Below, one piece after another: positions 1 to 7,884 of a stretch of 64,000 nt of DNA (position 1 is its first letter; each line of letters begins with the position of its first letter). Made by a program: the position numbers and the translations under genes. Origin of the DNA: Mesorhizobium hawassense (GTDB lineage Bacteria > Pseudomonadota > Alphaproteobacteria > Rhizobiales > Rhizobiaceae); contig NZ_QMBP01000023.1 of assembly GCF_003289945.1 (NCBI RefSeq), positions 1 through 64,000 on the forward strand. Direction: 5' to 3'. The notes beneath the pieces were generated by a model. It saw nothing but the letters and a program-made list of their open reading frames with translations. It was not told the origin of the DNA and made no database searches.

Positions 1-2
1 GC

Positions 3-296
3 TCTTGCTACAGATCGAAGGTCTTCGCCAAAGCCTGCCGCGATCTCGGTCTCAAGCACGTCAGGACAAGGCCCTATACCCCCAAGACCAATGGCAAGGC
101 CGAGCGCTTCATCCAGACGGCGCTGCGCGAATGGGCCTATGCCATTGCCTACCAGACATCCGATCACCGCGCCGCCGAATTGCCTGGCTGGTTGCACAGA
201 TACAATTGGCATCGCCCCCACGGCAGCCTAAAGTCAAAACCACCTATCAGTCGCCTCGCCCTAACCCAGGACAACCTGTTGAGGCTCCACAACTAG
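3..296 (+). mobile_element. IS481-type transposase, C-terminal fragment (cut by window edge)
   Basis: Frame 3 is open from the window edge to a TAG at 294-296 and gives about 97 residues of the C-terminal part of a DDE integrase-core transposase. It contains RPYTPKTNGKAERF, the region around the last catalytic acidic residue, and YNWHRPHGSL near the end; both are typical of IS481/IS3-like elements. The upstream part lies outside the window, so I cannot tell whether the element is intact. I saw no terminal inverted repeat just after the stop. It marks the left end of the accessory stretch that runs to the tRNA-Glu at 6.2 kb. Confidence 0.8.
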
Positions 297-332
297 GCGA
301 CGTTTCTCGGATTTAGACGCTTTGAACTGAAA

Positions 333-356
333 GGGGCCGGTACGATGACCGGCCCC
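333..356 (-). terminator. Hairpin terminator downstream of first pilin gene
   Basis: A perfect 9-bp stem (GGGGCCGGT at 333-341, ACCGGCCCC at 348-356) with a 6-base loop lies 34 bases past the stop of the minus-strand pilin gene. On the minus strand it is followed by a short T-rich stretch. A related, less perfect hairpin follows the second pilin copy at 3686-3714. Confidence 0.65.
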
Positions 357-389
357 CAACTCCTCCAAAGGGTTACCTTAAGCCTGCGA

Positions 390-605
390 TCAGGTGGCCG
401 CAGCGCAGGCGGTATGGCCGACAGCGCCGTGACCATTCAGCGAGGCGCAGAGGCCCGTGAACTGGCCGCCGACCCAAGCGCCGATGGCAATGATCACCAG
501 GATCGATGCCGCAGCGATGATGCCGATCAGGATCGAATATTCGACCATGGCCGCGCCGTTTTCTTCAGCGCTGAACGCCTTGGCGAGATTGAAAAGCTTC
601 TTCAT
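390..605 (-). CDS. Flp/Fap-type IVb pilin, copy 1
   Basis: A 71-residue prepilin: a short positively charged leader, then NG/AAMVEYSILIGI, which matches the Flp cleavage site (after Gly, with Glu at +5 and Tyr at +6), then one hydrophobic helix and a short tail with two cysteines. Proteins of this family are processed by a TadV/CpaA peptidase and assembled by the Tad/Cpa machine into thin adhesive pili. The Tad genes at 35.9-43.8 kb are the likely partner. The start has a strong AGGGGGAA ribosome site. From the cleavage site on, the protein differs from the second copy (3747-3953) by one residue (His/Tyr near the end), while the leaders differ, so the mature subunits should be interchangeable. 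Confidence 0.93.
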   Translation of the reverse strand: MKKLFNLAKAFSAEENGAAMVEYSILIGIIAAASILVIIAIGAWVGGQFTGLCASLNGHGAVGHTACAAAT

Positions 606-700
606 GCACTTCCCCCTGTTTACCCAAATCCGGACAGAGGTGCTCCTAAAGACAGCTCATCCCCCGGTCCCGCATCAATCCTTCTCCTGCATGCTGTTGG

Positions 701-728
701 AGTCAAAGGAATTTTAGCAATTCGTTAA
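701..728 (-). promoter_or_regulatory. Putative promoter and CtrA-like box of pilin copy 1
   Basis: On the minus strand a TTGACT hexamer (701-706) sits just downstream of TTAA-N7-CTAA (714-728). The same arrangement, with the same spacing, precedes pilin copy 2 (4046-4073), although sequence between the blocks has diverged. TTAA-N7-TTAA is the CtrA recognition pattern, and CtrA activates pilA in Caulobacter; applying that here is inference. I could not define a convincing -10 element. Confidence 0.45.
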
Positions 729-1109
729 CCTCGATGGAACGAGCGAGAGATATTAGCTATGGCTTAAGTTGCTGAAAAGCATAGCGAATCTTGCGGGTTA
801 ACTATCCGCACAGTTGCATGGCGGCAGCCATGCCAACTTTGAAGGGCAAATATAACCCGCTATTCAGCAGGCCTGACGACGCTGCTGTGACGGCTCAGCG
901 CCATAGCCAGGAAAACCGGATGGCCGGTGCGCACGGGGTTCCCGTTGAGGGTTGGATGCGGCACCGGCCCAATGCGGTGGTAGCTTTCCTCCCGCGCCGG
1001 CAATCTAGTGGCGTATCCGCGACCGTTCAATTTGGACCGAGTGCCTAAAGGCGGCTAGGCCCAAAGGCGCAGCGCAGCGGTCGGCGGGCCTTTCTAGTGG
1101 ACCTGTCGC
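729..1109. other. Non-coding stretch between pilin 1 and acyltransferase 1
   Basis: I see no supported gene here. A plus-strand open frame at 791-1048 has no recognisable domain and no good ribosome site. The part next to the pilin is AT-richer and probably belongs to its promoter region; the rest may be remnant sequence. Confidence 0.4.
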
Positions 1110-2057
1110 CTATCCAGTGTTCGCCAAAAAAGTGGAGGGCCTGCGCCGGATTTCGAAGGCCAGCGTCACCGCGATTGCGACCGTAGCCACCAGGGTGGCC
1201 CCGGCAGCAGGATGAAGACCGGTCCAAAACGAGACCAGTATGACCGGAAAGTGCGTGGCGTAGAGCGGGTAGGAGAGTGCGCCGGCCCAGGCAGCCCATT
1301 GCGTGCGCGGCAGGCCGAGAGATGCCCGAACGAGGAAGGGACAGGCGGCCAACGTCCCGATTTCGAATGCGGCATTGGCAGATGCGACGCAGAGCAGCAT
1401 CGCGAAGACAATCACCGCAGAAACAGGATGGTGTCCGAGCGGCGCATCGCCATAGCGGCGGAACATCCAGATGCCGGCGAGGTAGCAGGCCAGCTCGCGG
1501 GGAACCAGCCACAGGATCGACACGATACTGGCCCCCCAATGCATATGGCCTGCAGCGCCGCCCGCGGCGAGAAGGCCGCATAGTCCAGCCAGCATGAGAA
1601 GCCGCGCATTGGACAATCTCGCAAAGATCGCGCCATGCAGCATGTTGGCGATGATCTCCACAAACAGCGACCACGCCGGGACGTTCAAGGCGAATGCATA
1701 GGGACCGCCTGACGGCAGAAACAACAGGATCAGCAGATAGGCCACTGTCATCGAGATTGACGGGCCACGGATGGCGGCCGTCAGAACCAGTCCGATCGTC
1801 GAACCAATGGCAAGCGGAAGGAACAGGCGGCGGTATCGCAGCCCGATGAAGCCAAGCGTCGTCAGCCCGTCTCGCAAACGCTGCTCGTAGGTCCTGGTCA
1901 TGACGAACCCGGACAGGATGAAGAACAGGTCGACGGCCACCGAATAGCCGATGGGAACGGGCGGGAGGTCGTAGGTCTCTATCAAATGGAACGTAGCCAC
2001 GGCTAAAGCCGCGACTCCGCGCAGAGCTTCCAATCCGTAAAGTCTTCCCCCACCCAT
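1110..2057 (-). CDS. Acyltransferase-3 family membrane protein (OafA-like)
   Basis: A 315-residue multi-span membrane protein of the acyltransferase-3 family, whose members move acetyl or other acyl groups onto surface sugars (O-antigen, exopolysaccharide, Nod factor). The signature Arg-x10-His lies at R13 and H24 (LRGVAALAVATFH), followed by DLFFILSGFVMTRTYEQRLR. About ten hydrophobic segments are visible. I placed the start at the ATG at 2057 because the family begins almost at once with GLEALRG; an in-frame ATG at 2159 would add 34 atypical residues. No strong ribosome site is seen at either. It is divergent from a second acyltransferase at 2492, and both lie between two pilin copies. The acceptor is unknown. 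Confidence 0.85.
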   Translation of the reverse strand: MGGGRLYGLEALRGVAALAVATFHLIETYDLPPVPIGYSVAVDLFFILSGFVMTRTYEQRLRDGLTTLGFIGLRYRRLFLPLAIGSTIGLVLTAAIRGPSISMTVAYLLILLFLPSGGPYAFALNVPAWSLFVEIIANMLHGAIFARLSNARLLMLAGLCGLLAAGGAAGHMHWGASIVSILWLVPRELACYLAGIWMFRRYGDAPLGHHPVSAVIVFAMLLCVASANAAFEIGTLAACPFLVRASLGLPRTQWAAWAGALSYPLYATHFPVILVSFWTGLHPAAGATLVATVAIAVTLAFEIRRRPSTFLANTG

Positions 2058-2491
2058 GCACGCAAAGGTGTGCCGGGAATTCTCCGAAGTCAATTTCCGC
2101 CATTGCCGAAGATCAACCCATTCGCCCCAAATCCTCTCGCACGGCGGCTCAGATTTCACGCCGCCTACCCGGCAGTCCTCATGCTGCTGCTGGGTGCCAT
2201 CTCAGGCGTTCGTCCTGGCTCCGCAGCCTGGGCGGCGCTGGTGTCGAACGGACGGCGCCTGGCTGGCACGGAACCAATTTCAGCGACAGCGATTCGGCAC
2301 TCTACGGCCGAACTCGGCCAAGGCGCCGCACTGGGCAGCCTGCCTTTCTGACCGGTGGGACTGACCTCAACGCAGGGCGCTGGCCGCTTCATATTAGTAG
2401 CTACTAAATCCGTTATCGTCCGAACGAACGACGCGTGAAGGTGCGCCGAGGAGCACAAGCGCGCCAATTGCTCACCGGAAGAAGAAATCCG
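2058..2491. other. Divergent intergenic region between two acyltransferase genes
   Basis: About 430 bases separating two divergent acyltransferase genes; it must hold both promoters. Possible in-frame start extensions of either gene reach into it. I recognise no operator, RNA or further gene. The stretch at 2390-2420 is AT-richer and could be the promoter of the rightward gene. Confidence 0.35.
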
Positions 2492-3796
2492 ATGTGGAGC
2501 TTCTGGGGCTACGTCGACGACCGGACGGCGGAGCCAGATCGCTGGATCGCAGCCGAGCACGCGAACCTGAATTCGCGTGGCCCCCTTATCGAGTCAGTTC
2601 CGAACTGGCGGCGAGACGGCAAAACGGCGACGGTGGATGGTTCGCCGGGCCATGGGATAAGCGATCTTGAAAGAAATGCGGCACTCGACGGCTTGAGGGC
2701 GGTCGCGATTGGCCTGGTTGTGGCGTTCCATTGCAACCGCGCCGTAGCGCCGGGCGGCTTTGTCGGGGTCGATATCTTTTTTGCGCTCTCCGGCTTCCTG
2801 ATCACATCGATGCTGTGGGCCGAGCGCGCCTCGACAGGAACCATCGCATTCGGCCGGTTCTATCTGCGGCGCGCAATCCGTCTATGGCCGGCGCTGGTGC
2901 TGTCGCTCGCGGCCTATCTCGCTGTAGCACCGATCGTTTTCCCTCACTCTGCGGCGGTCCGTAACGCATTCTTGGCCGGCCTCTATCTTTCGGATTACTC
3001 GCGGGCATTCTGGGGCGTGCCTAGGGTGGAACTCAACCACACGTGGTCGCTCTCGGTCGAAGCGCATTTCTACCTGCTTTGGCCGGCAGTGATACTGCTT
3101 CTGGCGCGCTTCGCGGGACGAAGAGCATTCTTCGTCCTAATCATGGCCTTCCTGGCCGCGACGCTCTGGCGGATCATCGATCTTGGGCTTGGGCTCGATT
3201 TCTGGCGAACCTACTACCGGTTCGACACCCGCATGAGCGGTTTGATCCTCGGCGGCGCCGTCGCTGTGCTGCCGTGGCGGCCGACGTCGGCTTGGGCCGA
3301 GAGTCTCGGCATCGCCGGTCTCTGTGCGATCGCGTTGTCGCTCGCGACGTTGCAGTGGCAGACCGCTACTCCACTCACCATCGGCGGGATCCTTGTCGAT
3401 CTCGCATCTGCATGCATCGTGCTCGCGCTGGCTGGGCCGGCCAAAACGGTCGTTGCCTGGATGCTCTCGCTGAGGCCAGTCGTTTATATCGGTCGGATCT
3501 CGTATTCGATCTATCTTTGGCACTATCCCATCATCATTGCGCTTCGGGCTGGCCCTACGGCGTCGCTCTCGTGGTGGGCATCACTCATCGTAGTCGCGGC
3601 CTCGATTACCATCGCGGCGCTATCTTATAGGTTTATCGAGAAGCCCCTGATCTCGGTGGGGCGAAGTTTCTATATGAGAAGCAAAGAGGGCCGGAGCGAT
3701 GAACGCCAGCCCTCCGAAGGATTCCAAGGCTCAACCTCTGACCTGATCAGGTGGCGGCCGCGCAAGCCGTATAGCCTACGGCGCCGTGCCCGTTGA
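2492..3796 (+). CDS. Acyltransferase-3 family membrane protein with atypical C-terminal tail
   Basis: A 434-residue OafA/YrhL-type acyltransferase with R69 and H80 forming the Arg-x10-His motif (LRAVAIGLVVAFH), then GVDIFFALSGFLITSMLW, a conserved NHTWSLSVEAHFYLLWP segment and a C-terminal YSIYLWHYP...FIEKPL. The ATG at 2492 follows GGAAGAAGAA at good distance; an ATG at 2435 is also in frame. The N-terminal 60 residues before the domain are unusual. The last 45 or so residues, after FIEKPLIS, are basic and encoded opposite the terminator and 3' end of pilin copy 2, which overlaps by 50 bases. The original C-terminus was probably replaced when the pilin copy arrived. Substrate unknown; surface glycan O-acylation is the family role. 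Confidence 0.85.
   Translation: MWSFWGYVDDRTAEPDRWIAAEHANLNSRGPLIESVPNWRRDGKTATVDGSPGHGISDLERNAALDGLRAVAIGLVVAFHCNRAVAPGGFVGVDIFFALSGFLITSMLWAERASTGTIAFGRFYLRRAIRLWPALVLSLAAYLAVAPIVFPHSAAVRNAFLAGLYLSDYSRAFWGVPRVELNHTWSLSVEAHFYLLWPAVILLLARFAGRRAFFVLIMAFLAATLWRIIDLGLGLDFWRTYYRFDTRMSGLILGGAVAVLPWRPTSAWAESLGIAGLCAIALSLATLQWQTATPLTIGGILVDLASACIVLALAGPAKTVVAWMLSLRPVVYIGRISYSIYLWHYPIIIALRAGPTASLSWWASLIVVAASITIAALSYRFIEKPLISVGRSFYMRSKEGRSDERQPSEGFQGSTSDLIRWRPRKPYSLRRRAR
3686..3714 (-). terminator. Hairpin downstream of second pilin gene
   Basis: GAGGGCCGG at 3686-3694 pairs with CCAGCCCTC at 3706-3714 with one mismatch, 32 bases past the stop of pilin copy 2 on the minus strand, followed there by TTTGCTTCTC. 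It aligns with the hairpin at 333-356, so the duplicated unit includes the 3' end. It lies inside the coding sequence of the acyltransferase on the other strand. Confidence 0.5.
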
Positions 3797-3953
3797 GCGA
3801 TGCGCAGAGACCGGTGAACTGGCCGCCGACCCAAGCGCCGATGGCAATGATCACGAGGATCGAGGCAGCTGCGATGATGCCAATCAGGATCGAATATTCG
3901 ACCATGGCGGCGCCGTTTTCATCGGCGACGAATTGCTTGAAGAGACTCTTCAT
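3747..3953 (-). CDS. Flp/Fap-type IVb pilin, copy 2
   Basis: A 68-residue Flp prepilin (MKSLFKQFVADENG, then AAMVEYSILIG) with the same cleavage site, helix and two-cysteine tail as the copy at 390-605. The start at 3953 follows AGGGGAA and aligns with copy 1; an upstream in-frame ATG at 4019 lies in the conserved untranslated leader and is rejected. At DNA level the copies share a 41-base identical block in the middle of the gene and conserved blocks upstream and downstream. Leaders differ more than the mature part, which suggests selection on the mature pilin. The 3' end overlaps the convergent acyltransferase gene by 50 bases. Confidence 0.93.
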   Translation of the reverse strand: MKSLFKQFVADENGAAMVEYSILIGIIAAASILVIIAIGAWVGGQFTGLCASLNGHGAVGYTACAAAT

Positions 3954-4045
3954 GTGAACTTCCCCTGTTACCCATACCCGGACAGAGGTGCTCCTGAAGC
4001 TCATCCCCCGGTCCCGCAATGAGTCTGTTACCGGTAGGCTATTGG

Positions 4046-4073
4046 AGTCAAAGGGACATTAGCTACTTGTTAA
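4046..4073 (-). promoter_or_regulatory. Putative promoter and CtrA-like box of pilin copy 2
   Basis: On the minus strand TTGACT (4046-4051) lies next to TTAA-N7-CTAA (4059-4073), matching the element at 701-728. The blocks CGGACAGAGGTGCTCCT and CTCATCCCCCGGTCCCGCA in the leader are also shared. Conservation against a diverged background suggests function; the CtrA assignment is inference from the half-site pattern. Confidence 0.45.
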
Positions 4074-4482
4074 CCTTGTTCGCTTTGGCTTGGGTGCGAT
4101 TTTTCTAAGCTAAATTATTGATTTATATAAATTATTAGGTGAATTAACTATTCGAGGAACATTCGCAATGCTCTCGCGATCGTGATCGCCAGCCATAATT
4201 GGCAAGTCTGAACCTCGCGTGCACTGGAAGACGTCTCGTTTGAGCGATGCCGGACGATAGGCAAGCTCCTGGCACGGGTCCAACTTCAGAGACAGCGATC
4301 TGGCGCTCGTATCAGGATCCCTAAGGCAGCCATACGAACGTGTCCTTGACGCCGGTCGCTCTTGATATGAAGTTTCCACCCACGATCGTCCCCGAGGCAT
4401 CATGTGCAGGGACATGGAAGTGGCTGCGCGGCAGATGTTTGATGGCAACGGTTGACCGATCGGGCTTCAGAAAGGAAGACGC
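4074..4482. other. Non-coding, partly AT-rich stretch
   Basis: About 400 bases with no supported gene. The segment 4090-4150 is strikingly AT-rich for this window and may be part of the pilin promoter or a transfer scar. A minus-strand open frame here has no recognisable domain and I reject it. Confidence 0.35.
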
Positions 4483-4821
4483 ATGATTGTCCGTTTCTGG
4501 CGAGCCGTCGCCGGCTCCGACGCGGTGGTGGACGCCTATGCGGATCATCTTCGGCGCACGACTTTCGTGGAGATGGCCGAGCTCCCCGGACATCTCGGCG
4601 CGACGTTGGCGCGCAAGGTGAGGGGAGCCGACAGCGAGCTCGTCGTCATGAGTTTCTGGGCGGACATGGAGTCAGCGGCGCATTTCATCAAAGGTGAATT
4701 CGATGACGCGGTCGTCAAGCCGAGCACCCAGAAGCTGCTCAAATCGTTCGACCTCAAGATCGAGTTTTTCGAGACGCAGGTCTCGACGGGGATCGTTGGC
4801 GGGCATGATGCCGCAGGGTAG
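4483..4821 (+). CDS. Antibiotic-biosynthesis-monooxygenase-like (ABM fold) small protein
   Basis: A 112-residue protein beginning MIVRFWRAVAGSDAVVDAY, with a pattern of beta strand, helix, and SELVVMSFWADMESAAHF that fits a dimeric alpha/beta-barrel ABM-type domain (quinol monooxygenase and heme-degrading relatives). No specific catalytic residues can be assigned and many such proteins have no known substrate. The ATG follows AAAGGAAG at good spacing. It is transcribed alone, 174 bases before the secreted hydrolase. Confidence 0.6.
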   Translation: MIVRFWRAVAGSDAVVDAYADHLRRTTFVEMAELPGHLGATLARKVRGADSELVVMSFWADMESAAHFIKGEFDDAVVKPSTQKLLKSFDLKIEFFETQVSTGIVGGHDAAG

Positions 4822-4995
4822 CCGAACTTGGCTACAGCAGCAAGAAATCTTGCTTGGGCACAGTCCATTTACAGTGTGGATGCTACTGGCATGTACTGGA
4901 TATTGACTAAGCTTTACATTCCATACACTGTCTGAAGGCGATCACGTCGAGAATATCCGAGTAGACGTCGACCCGGTGTCGGCGAGGGGGCGAAA

Positions 4996-6117
4996 TTGGG
5001 TGCTTTTTCACGCTTTTCAAGAAAGCTCGTTCTCAGCTTGGCAGCCGTCTTTGGTCTGGCGCTAGTTTCTCAGGCCGCCTCTGCCAAAGATCCTGATTTT
5101 GATGAGAGCCATGGATTTCTTCGCGTAGTAATTAACGGCAAACACTATCGTCTCGACAGCTATTCCGTGAAGCCGGCGGGGGCGAAAGGACCGCTGCCAC
5201 TTGCTCTGATCACAAATGGCACTGGTAGTACATCAGCGGAAATCGCCGGTGAAAATACGACGAAATTCGAGCCACGCGCGCGCGACCTAGCAACAAGAGG
5301 TTGGCTTGCGGTTGTGGTTATTCGGAGAGGCTATGGTCGATCCGATGGCTCCATGCCAAGGGATGACTGCAGGAAACCTCATATCAAGCTGGATCTTGAT
5401 CTGGCTGCGGACGATCTGCAGGCAGCTATCGATGTCCTAAAGGACCGACCGGACGTAGATGCATCTCGCATCATTGTTGTCGGCGGTTCCACAGGAGGCG
5501 CGACAGCCGTAGCGCTGGGAGCGCGCAATCCGCCTGGCGTGGTCGGTGTCGTAAGCGTCTCCGGAGGTCTGCGGTTCAACTGCGGAGCATGGGAAGACGA
5601 ACTTCTCAAGGCATATAGAGAATATGGTGCCACCAGTCGTGTGCCCAACCTATGGCTATATGCCCAAAATGATAGCTATTTTGGACCGGACTTGGCGGAA
5701 CGTTTGCGTGTTGCGTTTGCCAGTGGTGGTTCGACCGTGACTTTTTCCGAACTCGAGCCATTTAACAACGAAGGTCACAAGCTTCTTATCGATGGTGGAA
5801 TGCAGTGGCTCGGAAAGTTGGATGATTTTCTCCGCAAGCGCGGCCTGCCGACCTGGAATTACTCCAACGTTTCACAGTTGATGAACCGGCTTGGTTTAAC
5901 GCGAGACGAGTCAGTCATCGCGGATTATTTCACCGCCCCTACACCCAAAGCATTTGCCTTCTCTCCAAGCACTCAAAATTTCTACTACCTATATGATGGC
6001 AAATACGGCCTTGCCGCCAACCGTGATGCGGCACTGGCAGGTTGCGCGAAGGCGGAGAGCACCGATTGCGGGATCGTGATGGAGAACAACCGCTGGGTCG
6101 GGGCCGGGACGCAATAG
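4996..6117 (+). CDS. Secreted alpha/beta hydrolase (dienelactone-hydrolase-like)
   Basis: A 373-residue exported enzyme. Residues 1-30 form a Sec signal peptide (basic start, hydrophobic core, AASA end). The alpha/beta-hydrolase fold follows, with nucleophile S165 in GGSTGG, probable acid D226 in AQNDSYFG and H261 in NNEGHK. An RRGYGRSDG segment resembles the region after strand 4 of this fold. The start appears to be TTG at 4996, eight bases after GAGGGGG; no ATG fits the signal peptide. Substrate is unknown: esterase or peptidase activity on small molecules in the periplasm is the family expectation. Base composition is less GC-rich than the genes after the tRNA, consistent with transfer. 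Confidence 0.8.
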   Translation: MGAFSRFSRKLVLSLAAVFGLALVSQAASAKDPDFDESHGFLRVVINGKHYRLDSYSVKPAGAKGPLPLALITNGTGSTSAEIAGENTTKFEPRARDLATRGWLAVVVIRRGYGRSDGSMPRDDCRKPHIKLDLDLAADDLQAAIDVLKDRPDVDASRIIVVGGSTGGATAVALGARNPPGVVGVVSVSGGLRFNCGAWEDELLKAYREYGATSRVPNLWLYAQNDSYFGPDLAERLRVAFASGGSTVTFSELEPFNNEGHKLLIDGGMQWLGKLDDFLRKRGLPTWNYSNVSQLMNRLGLTRDESVIADYFTAPTPKAFAFSPSTQNFYYLYDGKYGLAANRDAALAGCAKAESTDCGIVMENNRWVGAGTQ

Positions 6118-6160
6118 AGCGCCGTCAACTAACCGGTCCGGGACACTGTAGAAGAGGATC

Positions 6161-6235
6161 TGGTACGCCCAAGGGGAATCGAACCCCTGTTACCGCCGTG
6201 AAAGGGCGGTGTCCTAACCGCTAGACGATGGGCGC
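6161..6235 (-). tRNA. tRNA-Glu (anticodon TTC)
   Basis: A complete cloverleaf on the minus strand: acceptor GCGCCCA pairing with TGGGCGT, a D-arm with CTAGCGGTTAGG, anticodon stem CCGCC/GGCGG around CTTTCAC (anticodon TTC at 6200-6202), T-arm AGGGGTTCGATTCCCCT, discriminator A and an encoded CCA at 6161-6163. Its 3' end points left, toward the accessory region, the usual orientation for an island integrated in a tRNA 3' end. Confidence 0.97.
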
Positions 6236-6387
6236 GCTCAGACGAAGCGGCTTATAATTGCGTTGTTGGCAACCGGCAACCCATCTGGCGCCACAAGCGA
6301 CAACTTTTTTCACGGCGCCGTGAAACGCGCGGGTTTGGGCGAAAAAAGTGGCTCGTGAGTGCGAACGCGGCTGAAGGGCAGGCCGGC

Positions 6388-7662
6388 TCAGCCGTCCTCG
6401 CCACCGCCGCTGCGGCGACGGCAGCGCCAGTTCCAGTCGCGCTCGGGGCCGACGTCGACATGGACGGATTCGGTGTGGCAGTAGGTGCCGACGCCGCCGC
6501 GGCCGGGCATGGTGCGGACGTAGTTCGCCAGGTCCCACTTCGAGACGCCGGGCACCTGGATGTCGGCGGCGGCGCAGTACATGTGCAGCGAATTCTTGGC
6601 GCCGTTTGCGCGGCGGTTGCGCGAGGGATCGCGGTAGCCGGAGGTGACGATCATCTTGCGGCCGAAATGGCCCTCGATCGTCTTCAGCACCCGCACCAGC
6701 GACGGTTTCAGGCAGGCGACGTCGACGCTTTCGTTCTGTCTCAGAAGGCCGTTGGGCGCGAGCCTGGCCATGCCGGCGGCCGAGGCCACCTGGTAGGAAC
6801 CGCCGCCGCCCTCGTCCTCGTTGAGATCGACGTCGCTTTCGTCGTCGATGCCGGACTTGCGCTTGATTTCGAACAGCGCGGTCTGGCGTACGCCGGGCAG
6901 GGCGTCGGCGCCGGTGATGTGATTGGCTGGGTCGTCGAGCGAGGCGAGCTGCACCGGCTTTGCGGCCGACGTCGCGGAGGCCAGCTCGACGATCGGCTTG
7001 GCCGGCGGGGGTGGCGTGGTCTTTGCCTGCGCGGCGGGCTGATCGCCGGAACGTGCGTTGTTGATCAGCGGCGCGGGCGCGGCCGAGGCCGGCGCGGTGC
7101 TGAACAGCGAGGCGAACAGGCCCTTCTTCGGCGCGGCGATCTGCGGCTGCGTCGGCTCACCCGCGGTGACATAGACGCCATTGCTCATGGCCTGCGTGGT
7201 CGCCTGCGCCTTCGAGGCAACGGCGGTGGCATCGCCGGCGGCGACCTGCTGGGCGACGGTCTGCGTCTGTCCGCCCGTCTGCGCCGGCTGAACCAGCGGT
7301 TGCGGCGTGTTGCCGGCGATCGTGGCGGCGCCCGCGGGCACGGCGACGGCGGGGAAGGCGGCCTGCGGTCGCGTCTCCGGCACGTAGGCCACCTTTTCGG
7401 GCAAAGGCGTGTCGCCTTCGCTCATCACGGTCGATGCCGCGTCGGGGGTCGCGGATGCTGCCTGAACTGTCGAATCGGCCGTGGTAGCGGTCTTGGCGCC
7501 GGACGTTGCGCTCATCTCGCTGGCGGTCGCATTATAGGCGGGCGAGACGACCGACATGGTCGGGTCGCCGGTGGATGTGCAGGAGGCCAGGAGCACGGAG
7601 AAGAGCGCCGCCGCAATGCTGCGGCTCTCCCTTCGCCCTGGACGCCAACCTACTGATTTCAA
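6388..7662 (-). CDS. Lipoprotein with C-terminal M15-type peptidase domain
   Basis: A 424-residue protein. A signal peptide ends in a lipobox (LLAS-C28), so it is a lipoprotein. A long low-complexity Ala/Thr/Pro/Gln-rich linker (about 30-300) follows, then a peptidase M15/DUF882-type domain with zinc-ligand pattern H360-x6-D367 and ExxH401 (SLHMYCAAAD, TESVHVD). M15 enzymes act as D-Ala-D-Ala carboxypeptidases or endopeptidases on peptidoglycan. I chose a TTG start at 7662, eight bases after GAGGGGG and just before the charged signal start; an ATG at 7704 would add 14 residues. The linker probably lets the domain span the periplasm. Confidence 0.8.
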   Translation of the reverse strand: MKSVGWRPGRRESRSIAAALFSVLLASCTSTGDPTMSVVSPAYNATASEMSATSGAKTATTADSTVQAASATPDAASTVMSEGDTPLPEKVAYVPETRPQAAFPAVAVPAGAATIAGNTPQPLVQPAQTGGQTQTVAQQVAAGDATAVASKAQATTQAMSNGVYVTAGEPTQPQIAAPKKGLFASLFSTAPASAAPAPLINNARSGDQPAAQAKTTPPPPAKPIVELASATSAAKPVQLASLDDPANHITGADALPGVRQTALFEIKRKSGIDDESDVDLNEDEGGGGSYQVASAAGMARLAPNGLLRQNESVDVACLKPSLVRVLKTIEGHFGRKMIVTSGYRDPSRNRRANGAKNSLHMYCAAADIQVPGVSKWDLANYVRTMPGRGGVGTYCHTESVHVDVGPERDWNWRCRRRSGGGEDG

Positions 7663-7884
7663 AACAAATTCCCCCTCGGTATCCGGTCGGTTCGTCACCG
7701 CCACGCCACTCTGGAACCGCGTCGCGATAACCCTCCTGTTCCCAACCGGAAACGGGACGTGTGTCCAATCTGCAAGCCTCGGAATTATTCTGCGTCGGAA
7801 GGTGATTTGAGGCCGCTAATGCGATTGACGCCACCATTTCGCCCTGTTTTAGCGGCCCGTCAACTCACCAGACATTACAATCCG

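Noticed and set aside
5..316. 103-codon plus-strand frame over the transposase fragment
   Set aside because: The frame two bases earlier encodes the IS481-type integrase core; this one is a shadow.
345..728. Plus-strand frames over pilin copy 1
   Set aside because: Antisense to a well-supported pilin gene and its leader; no domain and no ribosome site.
791..1048. 85-codon plus-strand frame
   Set aside because: No recognisable domain, atypical composition and no ribosome site; may be remnant sequence.
4110..4593. Minus-strand frames upstream of the ABM-like gene
   Set aside because: No domain, overlap with promoter-like AT-rich sequence and with the supported plus-strand gene.
6120..6160. 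Attachment-site direct repeat at the tRNA 3' end
   Set aside because: No second copy of the tRNA 3' end was noticed within the window and no integrase gene is present, so an att site cannot be called.
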